Source: Candidatus Nitrotoga sp. MKT (GTDB taxonomy: Bacteria; Pseudomonadota; Gammaproteobacteria; Burkholderiales; Gallionellaceae). From it: a DNA stretch of 33,726 nt. Shown piece after piece: positions 7,048 to 15,456 of this stretch. The notes beneath the pieces were generated by a model. That model worked only from the letters and a program-made list of their open reading frames with translations, was not told the DNA's origin and did no database searches. The stretch is taken from assembly GCA_003402345.1 (NCBI GenBank), contig QFXH01000016.1:1-33726 (forward strand). The letters are read 5' to 3'. Position 1 is the first letter of the stretch. Each line of letters begins with the position of its first letter. The position numbers and the translations under genes were made by a program.

Positions 7048-8310
7048 ATGAAATTTTACCTCGGTCTCGACTTTGGCACATCCGGCGCACGCGCTTGTGT
7101 TGTGGACAAAGTTGGGGCTATTAGCCATGAAGATCATATCTTCTATCCTGATGCGGCTATACAAACTCATCTGGATTGGCGCGAAGCACTGCATACACTG
7201 CTCAAACGGCTACCCACTACTATTGCAGCGGAATTACAAAGCATCGCTATTGCTGCTACTTCTGCCACAGTATTATTGTGTGACCAAGAGTTGGAGCCAA
7301 CTACTCCCGCTTTGCTCTACTTCGACAACCGTGCACAAGAAGAATCGGAACAGCTAGAGCAGCTTGCTCCACCGGGTCATATTGCTTGTAGCGCAAGTTC
7401 AGGGTTAGCCAAGTTCATGTGGCTGACAAGGCACATCGAATTTTCAAATGTAGCGCACTTTCTGCATCAGGCGGATTGGCTGGCTGCGCTGCTTACCGGG
7501 CTAGGTGGTGTCAGCGATTATCATAATGCCCTTAAGAGTGGCTATGATGCAGAGCGCCTGTGCTGGCCAGATTGGATCAAGAGTTTGCCGCATGCCTATT
7601 TGCTGCCGCAAGTTGTCGCCCCTGGATCAAACATTACCAACATCAGTTCATTTGTGGCGCAGCATTTCAAGATTAACCCGGCGTGCATGGTGTGTGCGGG
7701 CACTACTGACAGTATCGCCGCTTTTATTGCCACAGGTGTGCATGAACCCGGCTCAGCGGTCACTTCGCTAGGCACTACGGTAGTGCTCAAACTGCTCTCG
7801 ACGCAACGTGTAGAAGCAGCACAATATGGCGTGTACAGCCATCGTTTTGGTAATTTATGGTTGGCGGGAGGGGCATCCAACGCAGGTGGCGGCGTATTGA
7901 GGCAATATTTTAGTGATTCGCAGATCGATGAACTTAGCCGGCATATTGATCCGGTTACGGATAGCCCTTTGGACTATTACCCGTTGCCGCGAGCTGGCGA
8001 ACGTTTTCCAATTAACGATCCTTCCTTGACACCACGTCTTACCCCGCGTCCTGCAGACGACATACTTTTTTTGCATGGCTTGTTGCAAGGTTTGAGCCGC
8101 ATCGAAGCGGCGGGTTACACCAAGCTGGCTGAACTTGGCGCAAGCCCGCTTAAATCTGTTATCACCACCGGCGGCGGAGCAAAAAATCAAGTGTGGGGAA
8201 AAATACGCGAACGCTTGTTAGGTGTGCCACTGTCGGTAGCGGAACACATTGAAGCTGCCTATGGCGCGGCCCTGTTGGCAAGACGTGGTTTATTAATAAA
8301 CAATCTTTAA
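7048..8310 (+). CDS. Short FGGY-family carbohydrate kinase (ribulose/xylulose kinase-like)
   Basis: A 420-residue ATP-dependent sugar kinase of the actin-like fold. The N-terminal phosphate motif is LGLDFGTSGARACVVD (residues 5-20), the hinge region shows CAGTTDSIAAFIATG (about 218) and SLGTTVVLKL, and the adenosine motif is TTGGGAKNQVWGKIRERLLGVPL near residue 375, followed by EAAYGAALLA. It is clearly shorter than typical xylulokinases (about 490) or ribulokinases (about 550). It resembles the compact plant and cyanobacterial type, for which D-ribulose has been shown as a substrate. No pentose transport or isomerase gene lies nearby. No convincing Shine-Dalgarno precedes the ATG. The substrate remains unproven. 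Confidence 0.88.
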   Translation: MKFYLGLDFGTSGARACVVDKVGAISHEDHIFYPDAAIQTHLDWREALHTLLKRLPTTIAAELQSIAIAATSATVLLCDQELEPTTPALLYFDNRAQEESEQLEQLAPPGHIACSASSGLAKFMWLTRHIEFSNVAHFLHQADWLAALLTGLGGVSDYHNALKSGYDAERLCWPDWIKSLPHAYLLPQVVAPGSNITNISSFVAQHFKINPACMVCAGTTDSIAAFIATGVHEPGSAVTSLGTTVVLKLLSTQRVEAAQYGVYSHRFGNLWLAGGASNAGGGVLRQYFSDSQIDELSRHIDPVTDSPLDYYPLPRAGERFPINDPSLTPRLTPRPADDILFLHGLLQGLSRIEAAGYTKLAELGASPLKSVITTGGGAKNQVWGKIRERLLGVPLSVAEHIEAAYGAALLARRGLLINNL

Positions 8311-8323
8311 AAAGTTCGTTTTA

Positions 8324-8731
8324 TTAAAGCCGTTGACATATGCTCTTGGCGAGTCGCACCCGCCAATCTAACGGTGGTTTTGGAATACCTGCACGTTGAG
8401 GCGTTCCCCAGATCGGGTTGGGAAAGTGTTTGTCGAGGGCGTAGCGTGGAATAATGTGCCAATGCAAGTGCGGTGTCATGTTGCCAAGGCTGGCAAGGTT
8501 GATTTTGTCGGGCTGCATCACTTCACGTAGCGCGCTTTCCACGACAAACACCACGTTCATGAAAGCATGCTGTTCGTCAGCATTCAAGTCAGTCATTTCC
8601 TTGACGTGGCGGTTACATATCGCGCGACAGAATCCAGGATAATCGGCATCCTCAACCAGCACTACGCGACAAAGCTCGCTGCGCCATAACAGTGTTTCGC
8701 TCGTTGTTTTACAGAGTTCGCAACTCATCAT
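8324..8731 (-). CDS. HIT family protein
   Basis: A 135-residue histidine-triad protein. The catalytic triad motif is HLHWHIIPR (about residue 88), of the form HxHxH. The N-terminal CELCK pair resembles the cysteines seen in one bacterial HIT subgroup. Such proteins hydrolyse or transfer nucleotides from phosphoramidate or dinucleoside substrates; the specific substrate is unknown. The gene lies 18 bases downstream of the unknown anchored protein on the same strand, so the two may be co-transcribed. It converges with the sugar kinase, the stops being 13 bases apart. Confidence 0.92.
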   Translation of the reverse strand: MMSCELCKTTSETLLWRSELCRVVLVEDADYPGFCRAICNRHVKEMTDLNADEQHAFMNVVFVVESALREVMQPDKINLASLGNMTPHLHWHIIPRYALDKHFPNPIWGTPQRAGIPKPPLDWRVRLAKSICQRL

Positions 8732-8749
8732 TATTTTGTGAATAGGTTG

Positions 8750-10000
8750 TCAGTGATATAGAGGCAGTGCGGCGATGCGGCGCTCGATTTCGTTGGTCAT
8801 TTTTATATAAGCCGGGCTGCCGATGCTGCCATAGCGGCGTTTGAACTCGCTTTCCTGCATATACTCCGGTAAATCCTTTACTTCTGGCATGATGTCGGAT
8901 TCGCGCAGGCCCGCAGTAAGTTGCCGCTGCACTTTTTGCGCGCCATTCTCACTTGCCGTGGCAAGTTCGCCGAAACGTGTACCGGCACGATCAGCGGCGA
9001 TGTCATTGAAGCTGAAGCCGCTGCCACCGTGAGAATCCTTGATTTCCTTATACAAGCCGATAACATCCGATAGCGGACTGCCGGCAGTAGAGGCGAGTGC
9101 CGCAGAAATTGTGAAATGCTGGGAAAAATCACTGCGTCCGCCTAGGGTCACACTGCGTGAAGTTGGCTTTGGCCATTGCATGGCAGCCGGAATAATGGCG
9201 CCGAGCCCTTTCCCATTAACGTAAAACGCCATTACGATGATTGCGGCACGATTTTCTGCTACTAAATCGCCACCGTTGTTTGTGCGCTGTGTGGCGAGCT
9301 CAAACAGCGCCCGCATCAGCTCATTGAACCGTAGCTTGTGTTTTAAGCCAGGTTTACCGGTCAGCTCGACCAATCGTTCATGATATGCCTTCAGCCGCTC
9401 CTGCTCCTTGGGTGGCACCAGCAAAGCCTTGAGCTGATTCGGTACCGCTGCGTTCCATTCGAAAACGATACGTAGCATCTCATTGCTTGTGCTCACACTT
9501 TTGATGATATCGGCAGCTGCCCCGTAGTCCTCGTTGGCTTGCAACTGCTTAATGCCGAACTGTAGAAGTCCGTCTGCAATGAACGCGGGCACTGGTAATT
9601 TACCAATGCGCAGATACTCAACTCGCGGTAATGTTTTTGTTTCGCGAAATTTGGCGTCGACATTAAGGTAGTGCCCGAATGGATTGGACGGCAATTCGAC
9701 AGTCGCGCGCACGCTAGCCATGCCTTGCTGTAAATCTATGCTGGAACTGGCCTTGCCGTAGTTGTTGGCAAGATAGTTGATTACAAGGTCGAGATCTTCT
9801 TGGCTAATGGTGATAGTGCGCAGTACGCCCGCTTTCATTTTACGCGGATCGTTAAGCGACAGTATGTGTTTGGCGCGTTCGATATGGGCTGGGGTAAATT
9901 CGGCTATTCCCGTAATGAGTGGCTGATTTTCGACGCTTAAATAGATTGCGGATAGCAGTACAAGCCAGACAACGATAATTAGTACAAATATAGTTCGCAT
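8750..10000 (-). CDS. Unknown protein with an N-terminal membrane anchor
   Basis: A 416-residue protein I cannot assign to a named family. It begins with one hydrophobic segment (residues 3-22, TIFVLIIVVWLVLLSAIYLS) with no clear cleavage site, so it is probably anchored in the inner membrane with a periplasmic body. The body starts with a helix (AHIERAKHILSLNDPRKM), then alternates strand-like and helical stretches, and includes the motifs EWNAAVPNQLKALLVPP (about residue 180) and SGFSFNDIAADRAGTRFGELA (about 330). The last resembles a conserved protease-like or repeat-type loop but has no diagnostic catalytic residues. It precedes a HIT gene by 18 bases. A REP-like repeat lies upstream. Confidence 0.8.
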   Translation of the reverse strand: MRTIFVLIIVVWLVLLSAIYLSVENQPLITGIAEFTPAHIERAKHILSLNDPRKMKAGVLRTITISQEDLDLVINYLANNYGKASSSIDLQQGMASVRATVELPSNPFGHYLNVDAKFRETKTLPRVEYLRIGKLPVPAFIADGLLQFGIKQLQANEDYGAAADIIKSVSTSNEMLRIVFEWNAAVPNQLKALLVPPKEQERLKAYHERLVELTGKPGLKHKLRFNELMRALFELATQRTNNGGDLVAENRAAIIVMAFYVNGKGLGAIIPAAMQWPKPTSRSVTLGGRSDFSQHFTISAALASTAGSPLSDVIGLYKEIKDSHGGSGFSFNDIAADRAGTRFGELATASENGAQKVQRQLTAGLRESDIMPEVKDLPEYMQESEFKRRYGSIGSPAYIKMTNEIERRIAALPLYH

Positions 10001-10083
10001 ATTTTGATCTACATTTGTTTATTTTTACTTTGAATGGGTATCTCCTTAGACGCATGTAGTATTACGTTTCAGTAAACCAGTTA

Positions 10084-10185
10084 CCGTTCGCGGTGAGCTT
10101 GTCAAACCGCTGGTTTCGCGCCAGCACTGGCCTTCGACAGGCTCAGGGCGAACGGATTTCAAACATAATCTGGCTAAATCAATAG
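10084..10185. repeat. REP-like palindromic repeat, copy A
   Basis: CCGTTCGCGGTGAGCTTGTC at 10084-10103 faces its imperfect reverse complement CGACAGGCTCAGGGCGAACGG at 10135-10155, with an inner hairpin GCTGG...CCAGC in the loop. The tail ATCAATAG (10178-10185) stands 22 bases after the arm, the same distance as in copy B. The element lies in the 278-base gap between the anchored protein and htpG; nothing else is seen in that gap. Confidence 0.8.
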
Positions 10186-10278
10186 TAATGTTGCTCAGTT
10201 TTTCTAATGCTTAGTACTTGGCCGTTTGGTTGGCAGGGTATGGCGTGTAAGCATACCCTGCTAAACAGTAATTCAGCG

Positions 10279-12183
10279 TTAGCTACTGCTCATTTCCAAC
10301 ATCAGCTGATTAATACGTTTCACGAAGCTGGCCGGATCGTCGAGCTGACCACCCTCGGCCAACAAGGCTTGGTCAAATAACACTGAGGCCCAGTCATCAA
10401 ATTTTTTCTCTTCGGCTTTCAGACGTAACACAACTGGATGCTTGGGATTAATTTCGAGGATAGGCTGTGACACGGGTGCCTTCTGTCCTGATGCCTTTAG
10501 TAGACGAGCCAGATTAGCGTTTATGTCATGAACATCCGCCACTAGACAGGCCGGCGAGTCGGTCAGGCGGTGAGTCACACGTACCTCTTTAACGCGATTG
10601 CTAAGGCTAGCTTTAATTTTGTCGGTCAGCTCTTTGAATACACCGGCATCTTTTTCCTGTTCCTGTTTCTCTGCCTCATCTTCGAGTTTACCGAGATCAA
10701 GTCCCCCTTTTGCGACAGATACCAACGATTTGTCTTGGAATGTGGGTAGATTACTCACAACCCATTCATCTACGTGATCCGTCAGCAAAAGCACTTCAAT
10801 GCCTTTCTTGCGGAATACTTCTAAATGCGGACTATTTTTTGCGGCATTGAAAGTATCGGCGGTGATGTAATAAATTTTGTCCTGACCTTCCTTCATGCGG
10901 CTGATGTAATCGGCCAGAGAAACAATTTCTTCCGGTGAATTGGTATAAGTGGAAGCCAGGCGCATTAAGCCAGCGATTTTGTCTTTATTAACAAAGTCCT
11001 CACCTACTCCTTCTTTCAGCACGCGGCCAAATACCTCCCAGAACTTGGCATATTTCTCCTGGTCTTTTTCGGCCATATCTTCCAGCAGGCCAAGCACTTT
11101 CTTCGTGCAACCAGAACGGATTGCTTCGATGTCTTTCGATTCTTGCAAAATTTCGCGCGATACATTAAGCGGGAGATCATTGGTATCAACTACACCGCGC
11201 ACAAAGCGCAGGTAATTCGGCATTAGTTGGGTGGCATCGTCCATGATGAAGACGCGGCGCACATACAGCTTAATGCCGTGGCTCGCAGTGCGTTCCCACA
11301 GATCAAAGGGCGCCCTGGCGGGTATATACAGCAACTGTGTGTATTCCTGGCGCCCCTCTACACGCGCATGGGTCCATGCCAGCGGATCCTCATAGTCATG
11401 GCCCACATGTTTGTAAAAACCCTTGTACTCATCATCGCTAATCTCATTTTTTGGGCGTGCCCACAGCGCAAAAGCTTGATTGACCGTCTCCTCTTCGTCC
11501 AGCACCTGTTGTGCGTTGTCTTTCCATTCCTCCTTTTTCATCAAGATAGGTTGAACGATATGGTCCGAATACTTGTGGATAATGGTGCGCAATTTTGAGC
11601 CGTTTAGCAGGTCTTCCTGCCCTTCGCGCAGATGCAGGGTAATAGCCGTCCCCCGTGTGGGCCGCTCGACCATTTCAATGGCAAATTCCCCGCCACCGTC
11701 GGATTCCCAGCTTACCCCTTGATCGATGTTCTCACCGGCACGGCGCGTTAGCACGGTTACCTTGTCGGCGACGATAAAAGCCGAATAAAAACCCACACCA
11801 AACTGGCCGATAAGATTTGCATCCTTCTGCTGGTCTCCAGAAAGCTGGGTAAAGAATTCACGTGTACCGGATTTGGCAATCGTACCGAGATTATTGATGA
11901 CTTCATCGCGGCTCATACCAATGCCATTGTCGCTAATGGTCAGCGTTTTCGCTTCTTTATCGTAGCTGACATGGATAGTCAGCTCGGAATCATTCTCAAA
12001 CAAGGCTGAGTTGTGCAGTCCCTCGAAGCGCAGCTTGTCGCAGGCATCGGACGCATTGGATATCAGTTCACGCAGGAAAATTTCTCGATTCGAATATAGC
12101 GAATGGATCATTAATTGCAATAGTTGCTTTACCTCGGCCTGGAAGCCCATGGTTTCACGATTGCTGGTTACATTATCGGTCAT
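10279..12183 (-). CDS. htpG: Chaperone protein HtpG (Hsp90)
   Basis: A 634-residue bacterial Hsp90, a dimeric ATP-dependent chaperone of the cytoplasm. The N-terminal GHKL ATPase shows [15 protein letters not shown] (about residue 39), DNGIGMS (about 90) and [11 protein letters not shown] (about 128). The middle domain includes [24 protein letters not shown], and the C-terminal dimerisation domain ends normally. The length agrees with the family (E. coli 624). ATG at 12183 follows GGAGAGAG. A strong heat-shock promoter (CTTGAAA and CCCCAATCT) lies at 12221-12248, between this gene and the RIO kinase gene, so htpG has its own heat-induced start even if some transcripts read through. Confidence 0.98.
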   Translation of the reverse strand: MTDNVTSNRETMGFQAEVKQLLQLMIHSLYSNREIFLRELISNASDACDKLRFEGLHNSALFENDSELTIHVSYDKEAKTLTISDNGIGMSRDEVINNLGTIAKSGTREFFTQLSGDQQKDANLIGQFGVGFYSAFIVADKVTVLTRRAGENIDQGVSWESDGGGEFAIEMVERPTRGTAITLHLREGQEDLLNGSKLRTIIHKYSDHIVQPILMKKEEWKDNAQQVLDEEETVNQAFALWARPKNEISDDEYKGFYKHVGHDYEDPLAWTHARVEGRQEYTQLLYIPARAPFDLWERTASHGIKLYVRRVFIMDDATQLMPNYLRFVRGVVDTNDLPLNVSREILQESKDIEAIRSGCTKKVLGLLEDMAEKDQEKYAKFWEVFGRVLKEGVGEDFVNKDKIAGLMRLASTYTNSPEEIVSLADYISRMKEGQDKIYYITADTFNAAKNSPHLEVFRKKGIEVLLLTDHVDEWVVSNLPTFQDKSLVSVAKGGLDLGKLEDEAEKQEQEKDAGVFKELTDKIKASLSNRVKEVRVTHRLTDSPACLVADVHDINANLARLLKASGQKAPVSQPILEINPKHPVVLRLKAEEKKFDDWASVLFDQALLAEGGQLDDPASFVKRINQLMLEMSSS

Positions 12184-12220
12184 TACTCTCTCCGTTATTT
12201 TTTAGACAGGACGCCCGCAT

Positions 12221-12248
12221 AGATTGGGGTAGCCTTACAATTTTCAAG
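12221..12248 (-). promoter_or_regulatory. Sigma-32 (RpoH) heat-shock promoter of htpG
   Basis: On the minus strand, CTTGAAA (12242-12248) is followed after 12 bases by CCCCAATCT (12221-12229), close to the known RpoH consensus CTTGAAA / CCCCAT-T. The ATG is 37 bases further on. It lies at the expected place before the classical heat-shock gene htpG. Confidence 0.8.
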
Positions 12249-12257
12249 AGGGATTAT

Positions 12258-13118
12258 TTATCTGCCGTCCGCTTTAGCTGCTTGCCGCAAGAGCCGACGC
12301 ACGTTGTCCGCATCGCGAGCGGCATCAATTTCCCGCATTACAGCGCCGACGTCCGCTTGTTTTTCGCTGTGTTTGAATTTGCCCGTCAGTTCGATTTCAG
12401 GGTGCAATTCACCGCTCTCATAGAGCGACCATATTTCTTTACCATAATGGGTAGAACGTAGTTCGGGGGCGAATTGGCCGAAGTAAGTTGCCAGATTATT
12501 GACGTCTCGTTCCAGCATTTTGCAAGCATTGTTGTTTGCGGCTGCATCGACCGCTTGCGGCAAGTCAATGATGACCGGTCCGTTATTGTCGACAAGGATG
12601 TTGTATTCGGACAGGTCGCCGTGAACGATGCCCGCACACAGCATACGCACGACTTGTCTGATCAATATCTGGTGATATTGTCGCGCGAGCTCATCAGTGA
12701 GTACTAGATCATTGAGTCGCGGGGCGGGCTCGCCATTCTCGTCGGACACCAGTTCCATTAGCAACACGCCCTCGTAAAATCCGTAGGGATGCGGAACCCG
12801 CACCCCCGCTGCGGCGAGTTTGTACAAAGCGTCCACCTCGGCATTTTGCCAAGCGGCTTCCTGCTCTTTACGCCCATAGCGGGTGCCTTTTTCCATGGCA
12901 CGGGCCATACGGCTGTTTTTTACCTTGCGGCCTTCCGTGTAATGAACGGCTTGACGGAAGCTGCGCTTGTTAGCTTCCTTATAAACTTTCGCGCAGCGGA
13001 TATTTTCTCCGCAAATGACAATATAAACATTAGCTTCTTTACCGCTCATGAGCTGACGGTCAACCTTGTCCACTATGCCATCCTGGACGAGTGGCTCAAT
13101 TCTTTTTGGAGTTTTCAT
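12258..13118 (-). CDS. RIO-type serine/threonine protein kinase
   Basis: A 286-residue bacterial RIO1-like kinase. The nucleotide-binding loop is SGKEANVY (residues 25-32), the lysine is in CAKVYK (Lys44 or Lys47), the catalytic loop is HGDLSEYN (Asp168, Asn173), and the metal-binding aspartate is Asp185 in IIDLPQAVD, a hallmark of the RIO1 group in place of DFG. The archaeal and eukaryotic members act in ribosome maturation; the role of bacterial ones is unclear to me. The C-terminal 60 residues are charged and helical. It lies upstream of htpG on the same strand, 74 bases apart, but htpG has its own heat-shock promoter in the gap. Confidence 0.93.
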   Translation of the reverse strand: MKTPKRIEPLVQDGIVDKVDRQLMSGKEANVYIVICGENIRCAKVYKEANKRSFRQAVHYTEGRKVKNSRMARAMEKGTRYGRKEQEAAWQNAEVDALYKLAAAGVRVPHPYGFYEGVLLMELVSDENGEPAPRLNDLVLTDELARQYHQILIRQVVRMLCAGIVHGDLSEYNILVDNNGPVIIDLPQAVDAAANNNACKMLERDVNNLATYFGQFAPELRSTHYGKEIWSLYESGELHPEIELTGKFKHSEKQADVGAVMREIDAARDADNVRRLLRQAAKADGR

Positions 13119-13199
13119 GTGATCAAGGCGTTATCAAGAGCGTTTTTTTAAATAAACTAAGAAGTTTTTTACACGGAACAAATTTATTAGCTTGATATT

Positions 13200-13583
13200 T
13201 TAAAGAGATGTTGGGTATTCAATAAATTCCAGTGCATTATCGTCCGGGTCGCGGCAGAATAAGGCTGGGCGGCCAGACATGCTTATCGTGTAGCTCACCG
13301 TGGCTGAATCCAATTTTTGTATTAGCGTATCCAGATCATTTACCGACAGGGCTATATGGCGGTCGCGCCCTCCGTGGGCTGGACGTTGCAAGTTTGCCTC
13401 TGGATTAGGAAGTTGCATAAGGTGGATTTGTTGATGTATGCCAACGTTATACCACACGCCGGGAAAACTCATCTCTGGGCGCATGCCGTCAGGTACTAAT
13501 CCCAAAACATTTTCGTAAAAAATACGTGCCCTATTTAGGTCTTCAACCAGAAAGGTGGCATGTAACAGGTGAGTGATGTGCAT
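13200..13583 (-). CDS. VOC family protein (glyoxalase-like)
   Basis: A protein of about 127 residues with the VOC fold: HATFLVEDLNRARIFYENVLGL at the N-terminus, a middle part with HIALSVNDLDTLIQKL, and a close at FCRDPDDNALEFIEY. Putative metal ligands are the N-terminal histidine (HATF), His in RHIALSV and the Glu of LEFIE, the usual arrangement. The substrate is unknown. The frame opens at 13619. I prefer the ATG at 13583 because MHITHLLHATFLVED matches the common start of these proteins; ATG 13604 is also possible, and neither has a strong ribosome site. It is not similar enough to the VOC protein at 293-688 to be a recent copy. Confidence 0.85.
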   Translation of the reverse strand: MHITHLLHATFLVEDLNRARIFYENVLGLVPDGMRPEMSFPGVWYNVGIHQQIHLMQLPNPEANLQRPAHGGRDRHIALSVNDLDTLIQKLDSATVSYTISMSGRPALFCRDPDDNALEFIEYPTSL

Positions 13584-13619
13584 AAATCTAGTGATGCCCC
13601 GCATTATGGATAATGTCAA

Positions 13620-13948
13620 AGACGGATACCGTCGTTTCCGGCCAGATATATTATGCGTAGTAGTAATCGATTAAAATCAGAAGGCAATCAGACACCGTAA
13701 AATGCCGGTCAGAGGATGGCAATGAACTGTATCGGTATAAGATTTGATATGGCACGGTGTTGTAACTTTGACAATTGTATTTTGGCAGAAGAAGCATTAT
13801 ATAAAATAATGCAGTTACATTGTTTGTTTTATGCTCGGGGCAAATTTATGGAATAAAATCTTGGTCTTCAGGTTTTCCCCAAAAGGATTTTCCGGGCTGA
13901 GTCAAGTGCAACGAACTTAATTTATTAATTCTTAAGGAGAGCATTATC
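13620..13948. other. Noncoding gap before the DUF1566 genes
   Basis: No gene is visible. An inverted repeat GCATTAT/ATAATGC (13794-13800 and 13806-13812, 5-base loop) lies 21 bases after a TTGACA (13768-13773), but no -10 hexamer stands at the proper distance. An AAGGAGAG ribosome site for the next gene ends the gap. Confidence 0.5.
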
Positions 13949-14434
13949 ATGAAAACCGGCACTCCCCAGTCGTTGGCAGATATACCAGCCGAATCAGGCA
14001 GCTCAGATGCACAAACTCAAGCCAGATATACCATTTCGGCGGATGGAAGTGAAGTCGCTGACAGTAAAACCGGACTGATCTGGCGACGCTGTCCAGAAGG
14101 TATGACGGCCAGCCCCACTGGCTGTAGTGGGGTTGCCGCCGCGTATACCTGGGAGCAGTCCCTAGCCTTGGCCAACGACGTAGCGTCGACTAATGGCAAG
14201 CCATGGCGCCTGCCTGATGTAAAGGAGCTTTCAAGCATTGTTGATGCCAGCTTCGGAAATCCGGCAATTGACACCCACGCTTTTCCGGGGACGCCTGCAA
14301 CGCCTTTCTGGTCGGCTTCACCGGTGGAAAATAATCCGTTAAAGGCTTGGTATGTCATGTTTTATGGTGGCTTCATGAACACTTATGTCTGCGGCGGCAA
14401 GCTTCAAGTGCGCTTAGTACGTTCCGGTCAGTAA
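13949..14434 (+). CDS. DUF1566 (Lcl C-terminal domain) protein, paralogue 1
   Basis: A 161-residue protein without a signal peptide. After a polar N-terminal tail of about 25 residues comes one DUF1566 domain: RYTISADGSEVADSKTGLIW, a cysteine pair in RRCPEG and TGCSG, the PWRLPDVKELSSIVD core, and the end VRLVRSGQ. DUF1566 has a C-type-lectin-like fold and often binds ligands through its C-terminal part; it is also a frequent target of diversity-generating retroelements. The next gene, 184 bases away, is a paralogue nearly the same length. The two are very similar through the core (TGLIWRRCPEGMTAS, ELSSIVD, FPGTP) and differ most in the tail and near the C-terminus. A good AAGGAGAG site precedes the ATG. 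Confidence 0.88.
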   Translation: MKTGTPQSLADIPAESGSSDAQTQARYTISADGSEVADSKTGLIWRRCPEGMTASPTGCSGVAAAYTWEQSLALANDVASTNGKPWRLPDVKELSSIVDASFGNPAIDTHAFPGTPATPFWSASPVENNPLKAWYVMFYGGFMNTYVCGGKLQVRLVRSGQ

Positions 14435-14618
14435 TGCGCAGTGCGGGTGAACGGTGCGGAACGAAGTGACTCTGGAGTAGAATCCAACATTGACAAGATA
14501 TTGTGATTATTTTACAAATACGTATTCTCTAAATCGTTGCAGTAATTATTGATATTTTTGTGAAAACGCAGTTAACTACCTGTTAACTGATAATTAATTG
14601 ATAGAAAGAAGATTAAAT

Positions 14619-15080
14619 ATGCAGAATGAAACCGATAACTCCCAGCCGCAGGCAGATAACCCAAATGAGCAACCACTAGCACGGTTTGTTATTTCTGAGG
14701 ACGGAACTGAAGTAACAGACAATAAAACTGGCCTAATCTGGCGACGTTGCCCTGAAGGTATGACAGCAAGTGTTGATGGCTGCACGGGTATTCCCGGCGT
14801 TTATAATTTGGAAGAGGCATTGGCGTTGGCTAAAAACGAAGCGAAGGCCACACGTCAAGCTTGGCGCTTGCCTAAAGTAGAAGAGTTGTCGAGCATTGTG
14901 GATATGAGCCGCAGGGATCCGTCGATTGACACAGATGTCTTTCCAGGAACACCAGGATCCGCTTTTTTTACATCTTCGCCAGATGGCGCCCTATCCTGGT
15001 TTGTCAGCTTCTATGTTGGTAAGGTGTTTAGTGAATACAGCGCCACTCCTAATCACGTCAGGTTAGTGCGTTCTAGTTAA
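14619..15080 (+). CDS. DUF1566 (Lcl C-terminal domain) protein, paralogue 2
   Basis: A 153-residue paralogue of the preceding gene: polar glutamine- and asparagine-rich tail, then one DUF1566 domain with the cysteine pair (RRCPEG, DGCTG), AWRLPKVEELSSIVD and the end HVRLVRSS. It lacks a signal peptide. The copies differ at many silent sites throughout, so the duplication is old. The C-terminal loop (FVSFYVGKVFSEYSATPN) is the most divergent part and is three residues shorter in the segment before it. The start is taken as ATG 14619, since the longer frame from TTG 14598 adds only seven residues and has no better ribosome site. The function is unknown; ligand or surface binding is a guess from the fold. 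Confidence 0.87.
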   Translation: MQNETDNSQPQADNPNEQPLARFVISEDGTEVTDNKTGLIWRRCPEGMTASVDGCTGIPGVYNLEEALALAKNEAKATRQAWRLPKVEELSSIVDMSRRDPSIDTDVFPGTPGSAFFTSSPDGALSWFVSFYVGKVFSEYSATPNHVRLVRSS

Positions 15081-15223
15081 TGAGCGGTGAGTTATTTAGT
15101 GTCGGGATCAAGAAAATGCCAAGTCATCTCGGCTTATGCAAACTAGCTGATGTATCCCGAATTGAACTAACTGTAATCAATTGTGTATGAAAATTGTCAA
15201 TAACACGGCTTGTATGTAAAAGT

Positions 15224-15325
15224 ATGAGCCGTGGTCGTAATAAACCATATGATTCGTTACTCATGAATATGGAAGACGCGTTCGATGACAAGCAGGAAAA
15301 ACCTCAGGTAATGAATATCCGTTAA
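15224..15325 (+). CDS. Possible 33-residue small protein
   Basis: An ATG-to-TAA frame in the gap after the DUF1566 genes encodes a charged peptide beginning MSRGRNKPYDSLLMNMEDAF and ending QVMNIR. No Shine-Dalgarno is visible, and the ATG sits in the arm of a weak inverted repeat (CACGGCT 15204-15210, AGCCGTG 15227-15233). It may be chance or the head of a lost gene. The rest of 15081-15456 shows nothing else. Confidence 0.22.
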   Translation: MSRGRNKPYDSLLMNMEDAFDDKQEKPQVMNIR

Positions 15326-15456
15326 AACATACCGTCCTTAAATCTCCTTTTAATCTTTGTTGGAGTCCTTGCGATGCGTCTTGACCCCCGGTCGTTCTAC
15401 CTCCCAGTTTGGCAGTTGCATCGATTGGCCAATGTCACTTACCCAGTAAATATAAC

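Noticed and set aside
6903-7124. 73-residue frame between ppa and the sugar kinase
   Set aside because: It overlaps the true start of the kinase gene in another frame and has no ribosome site.
11227-11598. Plus-strand frame of 123 residues inside htpG
   Set aside because: Antisense shadow of a fully conserved chaperone gene.
13949-15408. A complete diversity-generating retroelement
   Set aside because: No reverse transcriptase gene and no template-like repeat near the DUF1566 genes. The paralogues differ over their whole length, as in an ordinary old duplication.
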